DNA of 64,000 nt, taken from the NCBI GenBank assembly GCA_025506515.1, contig CM046452.1:77102876-77166875 (forward strand), written 5' to 3'. Made by a program: the position numbers and the translations under genes. The DNA comes from Flaveria trinervia. Its lineage: Eukaryota; Streptophyta; Magnoliopsida; Asterales; Asteraceae. Positions within the stretch are counted from its first letter, which is position 1; each line of letters begins with the position of its first letter. The notes beneath the pieces are model-generated. The model was not told where the DNA came from. It searched no databases and was given only the letters and a program-made list of their open reading frames with translations. Positions 46,573-58,597 of the stretch are shown here, piece by piece.

Positions 46573-49500
46573 ATGTCTTCCAACACACTCCCTTACTCCA
46601 TGAAGGACGTAAAGTACGATAATGCGAAGTTTCGTCGACGATCGTTGTTTCAGGTATGCTATTTGTCAGCTCGATCTAAGACTTTGCATGATTTTCAGCG
46701 GTTCTGTTTGGATCGCTAGTAATTTCCCTATTTTAGGTCAAAATTCGGTTGAAATCGGATGTATTATCGCGTTTGTAATCCTGTTGGTTTTGTGTGTGTT
46801 TATATGAGTTGTTGGTGTTTTGGTCTGAATGTGGTTGGTGTTTGGTGCTTAGGCGAATTGACACATGTGAGTGTGGATCCATGAGTGGAATTCAGGATGT
46901 CCGTATCATTGTTATGAATGATTGATCCAAATTGAGTTGTAGGTTTGCTTACACTTTGCTGGATTTGTAACAGTTGATAGTATGTGACTATGTGTAATAT
47001 GTAACACGAATGTTTCTTTGTCTAGTTAGTGATGTATTTAGCTAAATATAGTGATATTAGGCACATAAATGTTTCTTTGTTCAATTAGTTGGTCTATAGT
47101 TGATAGCGAGTACCAGCAAAAAGATCCTTCTGATAATGTGGATTCTTATAGGTTTGAGATCAATCGATTACAAGTTTTTTACAGGACGAATGCATAAGCC
47201 CAACACTGATTGACGTGGTCCAGAGGCCTACTTGCAGAGTTAAATCGAACTTCCTCGTTCCATTTTGCTTAGTTAAACAGTTATGTTTGTCTATTAGTCA
47301 TAGTAGATGGCTCATGAATGCAGTGTATTGTTGGTTAGTGCTATTGATTGGGAAAAATACAGAAAACCTTGTTTGAATTCGTTACCATCTCAGTTTGTGT
47401 TTAATATTGCTGCTGGTAAGAAGTTTGCACATAAACGAACTAACGAAGTATGATAAAGACAATAGCTTTTTTGCCAAAGCCACTTTTACTTGATGGTGTT
47501 AGAATGGTAAATTATGGATCTTGACATGGTGTGCTGAACAATTATTAAAAGAATTGATTGGCAAATGGAATTAATGATAAAATAGTATAATTGAATGAAA
47601 TTACTTTCTTACTTATTATGGAAGAGACTGTAATAACTAATAAGTACCCGACAAGTCGTGCCAACCCAGCTAACTCATTAGAGCAGCTCCTGATGGGTTT
47701 CCCATGTGATCCTTATGTGTTCCTAGGGTTGATAAGCAGAAACTAGCTACACTTAGTTTGAGTGAATCTATTTAAGCAATTCTAGTTCCTATCATTTGGT
47801 TCCATTCCGGGAAATCAAAAGCAAGATGGTACCGTCTACTCGAAGCACCACAAATCTGCCGGATAACAACACTACAAACCCTAACTCGATTGCTTCCTAA
47901 CCCGCCGCCATGCTTCCTGTTTGGAAGATGACATAGCCACTCTTGAAACCCACACCCTCTCTCACTCGAGAAAAATCAGGCAATGTTCAGGAAGGGTTGA
48001 GGAAGGTAAAAGCTCTTGGTGTTAAAACCATCACTACCAACCCCACTGAAGTTTGACAACTGATATGAGCATATCTAGATTCGATATGGTCATATAAATA
48101 TCATTTTTCCTCTTGAACTTCTTCAAATCTTGAGTTTTCTTCACACTAATCACCGAATCTCCTTTGACAACTACAAAATTCAAATAAAACTCAAATAAGT
48201 GAATAAATAAATGAATTTTGTAACAAAAATGACTTAAAAATGCAAAGAAATATGTATTGTAAACATATATATATTACTAACATATCCACTTTAAGATCGA
48301 ATTCCCAATCTTTAATGATGGAGACCTACGAGGTTGGATACTAAAAGCAGAATAATATTTCTATTACCGTCAAATACTTGATGATGAGAAAATGGATGTT
48401 GATGCCATGCATCTCGAAAGGGATGCCCTGGAATTACACTCATGGTTATCGGTGGAATAGTCCATCTATTTCTAGGAAGACCTGGTTGATACCTTGGCGA
48501 AAAATTTTGGGTCAACAGAGTTTTAGAATCCCGACGAGTACCCCTGTCGTATCAAACAAATAGACACCGTGCAAGAGTACTGACAGGAATTCATGAAGAG
48601 AACAACACGGGTATCCAGCTGCTGAGTTGAAAGTTAATGTTCGCATTCATAACACACGACCTATCTACAATGCAATGAGTTTAGCAGTGAAAAGTGAATT
48701 GAATATGACTTATAACCGGTCGAGGATGAGCTCGACTACCACTACAAATACCAAGCTTCTTCATCTAATCGTAACCTAGTTGTGACTCTCCACCCCTTTG
48801 AATTTTTGAATACAGATAAACAATCTTGTTTCCTTATTGGAGAATTCTTTCGTTGCAGTGATAAATATGGATTGGGTTATCGCTGTAAGACGGGTAACTT
48901 TCAACTACTCGAGGTGGCTAATGACAATGGATATCACATTGTCATTGAAGGTGAGGAACACATGATCAATCAGGATGAATGGCTGAGATTAGTGTACATG
49001 CTAACTAGGGCAAGTTGCACACTACCGCTATAACGCCTCACGTATTATCAACTCTCCTAAGGTACCAATTTTGATTAATAGCGCATCAACTTATAACTTT
49101 GTTGCTGAACTCTTGTTCGAAAAAGCGAATCTAAGAACAAGTTTGTGACTCCTTTTGGTGTGCAAATCGGAAATATCATTCGTTGTAATCAGGCGATTAG
49201 GCAATCTGGTTTGCAGGAATTTCTCGTTACAATATTCTGATCTTAAAATAACCAGAGACTTTTATCTTTTTTCTTTACGGGTAGCTGACCTGGTACTAGA
49301 CATGGCCAGTCTAAACATGGTTCGAGCCAACTGGAATGAGATGTTTCTTATATTCACCATCATTGGTAAAAAATGGAAGTTGCAAGGAGTGACATTGAAC
49401 ATACAAAGTTTTTGCCACTTTCCACCGCCTCACCGTCAAACCATTCCGGGAAAATCATGACTTGCAAGGTTGTCTATCTCCTTCTTGACTCGAGGACAAG

Positions 49501-52500
49501 TCGTTTGTTTGGGCGGGAAATAATGATAAGTACCCATTGGGTCCGGTTAACCCAATTAATTCGTTGGAGCAGCTGCAGATGGGTTTCCTATGCGATCCTT
49601 ATTTGTTCCTTGTTATTTATCTTTGTTTCATTATTAGTACCTTAGTTGTTCGGTTATTTTGTTGTTCATGTTTTGAATATCGGGTTTTCTTTGTAATCAA
49701 AGACTAGCCCCTCTCGAATCGGGCCGACCATTCTTCTTATTCTCAGTGTATTTATTTCAGCAATTCTAGTTCCAATCATTGCAAAAGGCAGAAGAGAGCA
49801 ATATTTTGGTACTTATTTGTAGGGATACAATCATGATATACACATACTAGGATTCAAGGATTCTAAAACATTAAGGATGTGCTATATGTTTATATATATA
49901 CATGCTTTTAGAACCACATAAGAAAATAAAAAAGTTCTTTTATGATTGGTACATTAAATGTGTAAACAAACCACCCAAGCCTATCAGTTGCTTAGATAAA
50001 GAACGAAGCTTAGCTTTCCTTGGGACAAGTAAAACTTTATTTCATGTCCTTGTACATAATGACCGTATTATATTAAAATGACCAAGGCATTATTTGTGTT
50101 TTATTTTCTTGGATATATGTGTTTGGACTTTGGAGAAAAACACTCGATAACAGAGTATGTTTAATTGAATTTTGGAAGATGCGTTAGGTTCTGCAATTAT
50201 TAGTTTAATCTTATTCAACATTTCAACTTTAATCAAATTCAAGTATTTAACATGAGAAATAGTTCTCCTAATTTCTATTTTATGGATCCTTCTCAACCTT
50301 GATTTGTATCCTACTAAATTTATCATTTCTAAATATTAGTATATTATACATCTAATGAACGCACAAGTCAAAAGTGCTTGCCTAGGCGCTTAGGTAGACC
50401 AAGGCGGGGAACTCTCAAACCGCAACAAAGGTGCGAGCCTTTGGCCAGGTGCAAGAAAGGTGACGAGGCGAGATCCATTTTTTTATTTAGGTATTAACTA
50501 TTTGGTTGGTAATGATGAACTATGAATTTTGCTTATGTTTTGTGAGTTGTTAATTGTTTGAACTTTTCGTATCAATTTGATGATTTGAACTGCTTCTTTT
50601 GTTATTATTTTTTAATATTTGTGTAATGCTATTAATTTTTTATATTTTTCCATGCCTATATATTTGGGTGTGTGTATTTCTATATACTATTACCGCACCT
50701 TTTTTTTTGTCTTGGGCATCCACTTCTTTTACCTCTAGACGACCTGCTGGCCCATTACCTTATCGACTTTGAGTGCCTAGCTAATGAATACATGATATCG
50801 ATACTCACCAAAATGTTAACATTTTTCTACAACACAGTTATAAACCTTAATAGTATTATAAATTTTAATATTTGTTTTTAGTTTTGCAAGTTGTAAATTT
50901 TGATTACTTGCTGGTTAAAGAAAGAATTAAACTTTCATAATGAGTTTATCTCTACTCATTACTTTGTCTCTTTAACTGATCTGTAGTCACATCCATTTCC
51001 TGATTAATCCTGATCTCTTATTTGTGCAGGTTATTTCACATACTTTGTTCACCAAAAGGGTAAAGCGTGAATGTATGACTTGTAGTACAGGAAAGTTTCT
51101 GGCTTTATTATGATCTGTGGTTTGACATATCTTATGCTCACTCATGCAAGCCCTATACATTCTATAACTAAACATGTATCTGGTGTTGTTGGATCTGAAG
51201 AAGGTGATAAGTCCATCATACATGGTGGCATTGGAGTTAGACGATTTTGGAGAAAGCCACCTAGGCTTCCACCTAGATTGTCACCTGATGAAGTAAATAG
51301 TAACAAATCTATGGAATGGACAGCTAGGCAAGAAAGTGTTAAGAAGGCATTTGTCCATGCTTGGTCCGGGTACAAAAACTACGCAATGGGTTATGATGAA
51401 CTTATGCCAATAAGCAAGAGAGGCATTGATGGTTTAGGAGGTCTAGGGGCAACTGTTGTGGATGCTTTAGATACAGCCATGATAATGAAACTAGATGATG
51501 TTGTTGCTGAAGCAGGTTCTTGGATTGAAGAACATCTTCCAGAAAGAATTTCTCATAAAGGTCAAGTTAATCTATTTGAAACTACTATACGTGTTGTTGG
51601 TGGTCTTTTGAGTGCTTATCATTTGAGTAATTCAAATCCTACAAACAAGGGACCGAAACCATCTATCTACTTAGAAAATGCTAAAAACTTGGCTGATCGT
51701 CTTTTACCGGCGTTCACTTCAAGTCCAACTGCTATTCCATTCAGTGATGTTATTTTGCGTGATCACACAGCGCATGCTGCTCCTGATGGACTCAGCAGCA
51801 CCTCAGAAGCTACAACTTTACAACTTGAGTTTAATTATCTTAGTTTTCTTACTGGTGATCCAAAGTACAGCTTTGAAGCAATGAAGGTTTTGGAACATAT
51901 GAAGACTCTCCCAAAGTTTGAAGGACTTGTTCCCATCTACATTAGGTATGAACATTTTATGAATTACCTTTTCTTGATTGCAAACCAATCTATATACCAA
52001 CTTAACTGTACAAGCCTTTTTCTTTATTGCACCATCACTGAAATTATTACTTGATTTTTGAATGCCAGCCCTTCATCTGGTGAATTTTCTGGAAGCAATA
52101 TTAGATTAGGTTCTCGAGGTGACAGCTATTATGAATATCTTATCAAAGTGTGGCTTCAGCAGAGACAAAGTAATTGGACATATTTGCATGACATGTATGT
52201 TGAAGCAGTTAAAGGCATAAAGCATCTTCTTGTTAGAAAATCAAAGCCAAACGGGCTGGTTTTTGTTGGGGAGTTGCCTGATGGGGTTGACGGTGGCTTT
52301 AGCCCTAAAATGGATCATCTGGTAAGTTGCATATTGTCTTCTCGTGGTCATTTTTCACAAGATATTATGCAGGCGGCTTCTATACTTCTGGCTCTTCTAT
52401 GTTTTTTCTACGATTACTCATTTAAAGTTACTAAGTACTATAGTAAGTTGTCTAAACAATGGGAAATTGTTCCTTCAGTTTCTGTTCTTTTTCAAATTGC

Positions 52501-53519
52501 AAAGAATTCTTCACATTTTAATTTCCCGAACCTTGTCCAAACAATGAGAAATTGTGGCTAGTAAAGTGTTTAACCAAAATTTCCATGAAGTAGTGAATTT
52601 TGAATTTTGTTGTCAGCATTCTTGACATGTCTGTGTAATTGAAAACTGAGCATCTTTAAGTCAACTGACTATACTTTATTTTGAAAACTTACATGTTTAG
52701 GTCTGCTTTTTGCCTGGCACTCTTGCACTTGGAGCCACCAATGGCATTACCAAAGCAAAGGCAATGGAAGATAATTTGCTCACTTTTGAAGACCTTGAAA
52801 ACCTAAAGCTAGCCGAAGATCTTGCTAAAACTTGCTTTGAGATGTATGCTGTCACATCCACCGGGTTGGCTCCTGAGATTGCTTATTTCAATTCCGAGGT
52901 TAGTTGTTTATATATTTATTATGTTATTTTCCTAAATCTTTTTTTTATTTATAAATTATGATTTTTGTGCACCTGCTATTCTACTTCAATCAGGGCTATT
53001 CGGAGGATGGTCTTGATGGAGGGAACAAGACTTCAGAGTATATACATGACATTGTTATTAAACATGCCGATCGCCACAACCTTTTGCGTCCCGAGACTGT
53101 AGAATCATTATTTATCCTATACCGTATTACAGGAGATTCAAAGTATGATTTAACACCATTTTGGATTGTAGTATACTACTATACTTTACCATAAGCTGAA
53201 CTTGGTTTTTCTACAATTTGTTAGTATATTTGACTATTTTTTTGGGATTTCTTATTACAGATATCGTGAATGGGGTTGGTCAATCTTTGAGGCGTTTGAG
53301 AAGTACACAAAGGTTGATTCTGGTGGTTACAATTCTCTGGATGATGTTACCGTGCTTCCTCCTAGAAGAAGAGACAAAATGGAAACGTTTTTCTTGGGTG
53401 AAACCCTCAAGTACCTATATTTATTATTTAGTGACAGTAACGTTATCCCATTAACAGAGTTTGTGTTTAACACTGAAGCTCATCCTATTCCCATTTTTAC
53501 GAAAGACCAAACAGAATGA
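46573..53519 (+). CDS. MNS3: MNS3-type class I alpha-1,2-mannosidase (GH47), one apparent frameshift
   Basis: Removes alpha-1,2-mannose from high-mannose N-glycans early in the secretory pathway; MNS3 of Arabidopsis acts at the ER/cis-Golgi. Six exons by GT-AG splicing: 46573-46653, 51030-51945, 52069-52321, 52701-52898, 52994-53142, 53261-53519. Exon 1 (SSNTLPYSMKDVKYDNAKFR) recalls the MNS3 N-terminus, and CMTCSTGKF then MICGLTYLMLT make the type II membrane anchor. GH47 blocks follow: DALDTAMIMKLDD, NLFETTIRVVGG, EATTLQLEFNYLS, SRGDSYYEYL, VCFLPGTLALGA, GLAPEIAYFN, RPETVESLF (catalytic Glu) and FNTEAHP (calcium Thr). About 618 residues, close to the 624 I recall for the Arabidopsis protein. 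One base seems missing at 51100-51110, giving a TGA after the anchor begins. Intron 1 (4.4 kb) holds a retroelement. Convergent with the K+ channel gene. Confidence 0.9.
47638..49778 (+). mobile_element. Short LTR element with only gag/protease remnants, in MNS3 intron 1
   Basis: Direct repeats at 47638-47794 and 49524-49778 share TGATAAGTACCC (first copy TAATAAG), a GAGCAGCT...GATGGGTTTCC block, GCGATCCTTAT and the end AGCAATTCTAGTTCC. The first copy is internally deleted (157 against 255 bp). A purine-rich GGGCGGGAAA precedes the second. Between them is Gag with FRCSDKYGLGYRCKTG, a degenerate knuckle (48782-49033), then a broken retropepsin-like region (49060-49460, including SDLKITRDFY and MASLNMVRANW). 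No RT, RNase H or integrase is present. No target duplication was found. It has the layout of gag-only elements. Confidence 0.7.
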
Positions 53520-53983
53520 TTCTCTTTCAGCAGCTGATAGTTCATCTTTCTATGTTATACAAAATACCTGGTTTACCAAGAGGATTCAAGTGAGTACATC
53601 ATGAAATAGTGATGTAGTGTACAACTGTACATGGTTCCAGTTTTCCATCTTGAAGTGAAGGATATGGCCATATTGATATTCAACTACACAAACATTTTTA
53701 TCTGCTTAATTGTGAATCTAAAGAACCCTATGATGCATTTTTTAACCTTCAAATATGTATTATCGTCACATTTATTTATCTGTCATATTAGTTATTGGGT
53801 GAAAAAAGTAGATAGACATATCTTGTTGTAACTGCTCTTGAAGCCAATGATGAGTTAAGATTATTGAGTCGGATATAGTTACTGTCAAGAGCCAGCATTT
53901 TAATCAGTTGTTGAACTTTTGTTAGATTTGATTGAATATAAACCTGTTGAAGCTACAAGATCTGATATCTCTTAATTTTTATT

Positions 53984-56900
53984 TTATTGCTTCCCATTGT
54001 AATCCCTACATTGGTAATCATTTGGAAGGAAAAACAAGTGGTCCTCATCTTTGATAACACTCAAATCATCTACTTCTGCACTCTCTGAGTTCACAACTTT
54101 TGCAAAATTTTGGCCTCCAAATTTTTGACCTGCAGTTGAACAATGTTCAGGGTGATGAGAGATAAAGCATCAGGAAGTAACATAATCTCATGAAAACAAT
54201 AGAATTGCACATCAAGTTTTGGCTGCATGTTTACTGTCACACAAACATATTATGATTGATTACATAAGCTTACCTGCAATTTTCAATAATTCTTCTAATG
54301 AATCTGGTAGGATTATGAGCTTTGGAAGTTGCTTTTCTGATCCGGTCTTCTGGATGTTTGCATGAATGGTGACCCTTTTCATCTGTTTGTTAACTTTTCC
54401 ATCAGGATGACAGCTGGGACTGCTTGAAGCAGGCCCTGTGAATGAAGTGGAACAACAAGGATCCTTGTTTGTTGGTGGTGAGTACCAATTTGTCTTTGTA
54501 GTGTCTGTAGTTTCATGCTCTATGAATTCTATTTTGTGTTCATTCCTCTTATTTTCATGACTTAATAGAAGGTCATATACACTTTTGTTTCCTTGCTGTT
54601 TAGCTAGAGACTTTGGTGTGCACCCTCTTATGTCGGGCTTGTTTACATTTGCTCCTCTTTCTAGAAGAAGCCTTACCATTTGTAAATGGCCTTTGTTTAT
54701 AGCAACATGAAGAGCAGTTTGGCCTTCTTCTGCTGGTATATAGGCATTCATTTCATTCCTATTTGATATAGGATTGTTTATCTGTTCCTGTTCTTGTATA
54801 TCACCCGAATGTAAATAATCTATATCACTTTCTTCACATGTAATCTGATTTTCACTCCATAATTATGTACATCAGTAGAAGAATTCTCCTTAGATAGTCC
54901 GCCATGTCCAAATCTTTCCAGCCCTTTCAGTTTCTGCAAATGGACAAACAAAAGAGTGTACGTATTCTCTTAGATTCATATTAAACTAAAGGTATTGGAC
55001 TTCAAGTTAGAAGTGGGAATTTCGGCCCATGACTTTTGATTAATTATTATTGGGCCAAGTAAAAATATTTAGCTAAAAAGGGAACTGGTCATATGGGCTG
55101 AAGGGGTTGAAAGACTCCCAAAGTGTAGATACCACATTTTAATTGTTTTATTCAAAGATATTATTGTTGTAGTAGTACTATTCCTGTAATCGTATTTAAT
55201 GCGTTAATGGTTTATAAAAGATAAAAGTTGGAAAAAGGCTGTTTTGGTCAACCCAACCTGTTCTGGTTCCTACTCCACCTCAATGGTTTTTGCTTGGGAA
55301 ATATAATACCTTGTATAAATTGCTAATGATTATAAACCCGTCTTGTGTATTAGTGTGGATAATCCGGAGTAGTGCAGAACCATCCATTCGTAATATCTGA
55401 GAAATTTCACTTGTCTGGAATGTGAAGGGCTGAGGTGTATTGTATATAACTCCTGCTTCTCCAAATATTTCTCCTGACAAAACCTTTCCTATGATCTGCA
55501 AGGGAACATTTTAGAAGTAAGGTTGTTTTCATGTTATCTGAACTGACCCACAGGCAATACGAATAACATACCTGATCTTGTCCGTCTTTTTGTTCAATTA
55601 TATCCTGCCATTGGAAAATGAATTTACCAACCCGTGTATCATATTAAAATAGAAGATTTGAGATGCTATGTAATATGTTTGGATTCACTTACCACTGCTC
55701 CTGTAACCAGTATGTACAAATTTGTAGGAATCTCATTTTGTAGAATCACAACTTCATTTGGTGGAAAATACTCTGCTTCCATTTCAGAAACCTTTTCACA
55801 ATATAGTACACATCATTAATCATGAGAAATGTGCATGGATTGATCAATGAACTTGATTCATTTGTTCTGCAGCCATCCTTATGTCAAAGAGGATTTGCTA
55901 TGAGTTGATTTACAATCAGGAAAAGAAGATTACCAGTTGGAAAAGACACTCATGGGAAACACCACAAAACAAATGGACGTTTTGTACAATTGGGTAAAAG
56001 AGATGACGTGAAATGCTTGCACGGATGGCTTTTGGTAGACAGTTTAAGGTATCTTGCTGTTTTAACCCCCGTGTTTTGTAATCTAGACATATGTGGGACA
56101 GTATCTGGTCTCTAATTAGTGGGGGAAGATGATTCCGCGTTGCAAATTCTGAAGCGGCAGTGACTTTATCCCTCTACATCAGAAGGTTTGTCTCAGAATA
56201 GAATTCACAAGTTTGAGTAAAACTGCTTTTTTTATATCAAGTGACAAGTAAAGTAGTTTTTATTGTCAATTAATGTTTGCTGTTACCTCATTTGATACTA
56301 ATATAGTAGGTTGCTATCCCTATAAAATAATAAAATAATATATATAATGTTTTACTTTTCTAAGGAACTTGGAATCTAGTGACTGGTGTGCATTGTTCAA
56401 TCTAAACCAATTAAACCTGCCAAATAGAGGCATTTGGCTGGTTTGGTTGTCTGAGTTTTATCTAACCAGCCTGGTCGCTTAAAGTTTTGACACCTAGCCA
56501 TTCACTACACTTACCAGTTTGAAGCGAGAATTTGGTCATTTTGGCCGAACCAAAGCCTGTTTTTTAACTTTATATCAACATTAACCAAATCCTATATGTA
56601 GTGTAATGGCAGTTTTTGGAGGACAACGTTTGAAGCCTTAGTTTTTCTTTCTGGTCCTCTATTTGAAGTTTTGGCTAAAACTTTTAGTCTAGTTGGCGGT
56701 CAAACCAATTTGTTTCTTCATCGTCTTTGGATGGGTTGGCCAGTCCAGTGGTCTAGCCAGGTTGATTTCTAAAATTGAGGAACCGAGCTTAACGGTTTAT
56801 TTAACATTTTGAAGTGTAAACCAGCCACATCAAACAGTGCACATGCCTAATATCTAGGAGTTTGAGATGTAGATCCTATCAGGAATTAGATTTGTTAACT

Positions 56901-58527
56901 GTAAGACCTTGAAATTCATTTGGATTTTGAATATGTTACATGTCTATAGTCTTGCATATTACTCTCCAAATTTGGACTTTACTTTACAACATTAATAGTT
57001 ACGAACTGATTTTGTTCCTTATATAAAGCTTAGTTACCTTGTGATTAACATATATGATAACTTGTGCCTTAACATTAAAAATAAATTTTCAACAACTTGA
57101 ATGGAAGGATCAAAACAAAAAAAAGTCAGAAAGATAACTCACAAAATCTCTGGTGTTTCCTGTCCAATGAACAACAAGATTCGTCATGTTCCCAATGAGG
57201 TAAGCTGTCAATCCCAAGTTGAATAACATATAGCAGATATCGAACACCATTTCCCTTGTATTCTCAGCATGAAAATCTCCATAACCAGTAGTCGTTAGTG
57301 TCACAATTGACCAATACAGTGCTGTTACATACCTATTCCAGATGCTTTGACTTTTGAAATTTGGATAAACTGCACCGATCCATGTTTTAGTCGGGTCGGG
57401 ATATCTATCCGCTATTAAGTAGTTAAAGCATCCAGCAGAGTGTACCGCAAAGAGAGTCACCTAAGTTCAAATGGAGGTAAGCTAAATATATTTTAACTTG
57501 TAAGAATGGACTAAATTGCCATTGTATTTATAATATCTTAAAAACGGGGTGTTTGGATGTGCGTTTTTAGAAGTGAGAGTTTGGATGTGTTTTGTCTTTT
57601 GAAACTGTAATATGCAGACAATCAGTTGTTTGCATTTTGCTTACTGATGTGAGCTTCGTACAACGGATCCAGAAGTAGTTGAACCTGATGTCCTTCTCAA
57701 GCCTGAATTGAACCATACAGATTTGTCGATTAGTGTAATTCAGGTATATTACACCTTCCAAACACCCAAATTTTAGTTTATAAAATATGGGATATTACCT
57801 TGCAAATAGGGAGCTAACTCTTCTAAGACGCCATAACCTAAGCATACCGAGCATTTTGAATCCAATCTCACTTTCCTTATTTGTGCAGAGGAGGATGAGA
57901 GACCGAAATGGTACGGTTGAGCTCACATCAAATATAAACCAGGTTGACAGGTACCTGTTCACATACCATGATGCAACATTTAAATTATTCATAATCTGTG
58001 CATTAAAACTTAGGAAAGAATGAAGAAGTTAAATAGAAAACCCTTGATGACCTCACTGCTATTTTCTTGTGATCATCAACAAGAGCATAAGACTGGCTAT
58101 CGAGATATGCAACAAAGAAAGTTAGAATAATATCAATGGCAAAGAAGCCATTGACAATGTTGTCGAAGATTCGGAAGGCACCTTCTTTTCTATCAAGAAA
58201 GGCCAAGTCAAATGGTGAAATCCAAGCTGAGTAAATGACTAAAATAACCAGGAACATCTCCCATGCCCTGAAGAAGTAAAACAGATCAGAAACTGGAGAT
58301 AATAAAATCCTTTATTAAAAGGCTCAGCTATCATAGGCTCACCTATATCGTCTATCAAAAGGGTTGATTGCGTATTTTCTTAGAGCAACCGAACGGTTAT
58401 AGTTGGCTCCTAGAGATGGGAGCAGATCGCTGGAGAAGAAGCCACTCTGCGTAGACTTTCCTGTTTGACAATCCTCAATACATAAGCATCTTAACAAGTT
58501 CATGTTGGAAAACGACAGTTGTAGCAA
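53984..58527 (-). CDS. KAT1-like: KAT1-type Shaker inward-rectifying K+ channel, one apparent frameshift
   Basis: Voltage-gated K+ uptake channel of the plasma membrane; KAT1/KAT2 relatives drive guard-cell opening. Eleven exons, all GT-AG: 58343-58527, 58052-58267, 57799-57954, 57645-57702, 57143-57460, 55934-56173, 55693-55791, 55572-55604, 55310-55495, 54274-54933, 53984-54129. Order: S1-S2 (MFLVILVIYSAWISPF, FFAIDIILTFFVAYLD), S3, S4 with repeated Arg (MLRLWRLRRVSSLFAR), S5, pore TLTTTGYGDFHAEN, S6, C-linker (SHICLDYKTRGL), cyclic-nucleotide-binding fold, one ankyrin repeat (GQTALHVAINKGHLQMVRLL) and a C-terminal KHA domain (VTIHANIQK...LIILPDSLEELL...DEDHLFFLP). Phases agree throughout, and length is about 765 residues if one base lost at 54855-54870 is allowed for. 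Met 58503 is an alternative start. Confidence 0.92.
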
Positions 58528-58587
58528 CTAGTTACAGAGAGAAGGGCGGTGTCATGGCGGGTTGACACTTAAAAGTATGGTCATGGT

Positions 58588-58597
58588 ATTTATATAC
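58588..58597 (-). promoter_or_regulatory. TATA box of the K+ channel gene
   Basis: Minus-strand TATATAAATA lies about 60 bp upstream of the first ATG (58527). No other TATA motif is as close. Confidence 0.5.

Noticed and set aside
50345..50475. Fragment with GCCTAGGCGCTTAGG, similar to hAT MITE arms
   Set aside because: No partner arm or duplication seen in MNS3 intron 1.
56385..56850. MITE in K+ channel intron 5 with GTGCATTGTT/AACAGTGCAC ends
   Set aside because: Only about ten terminal bases match and no target duplication could be found; too weak to annotate.
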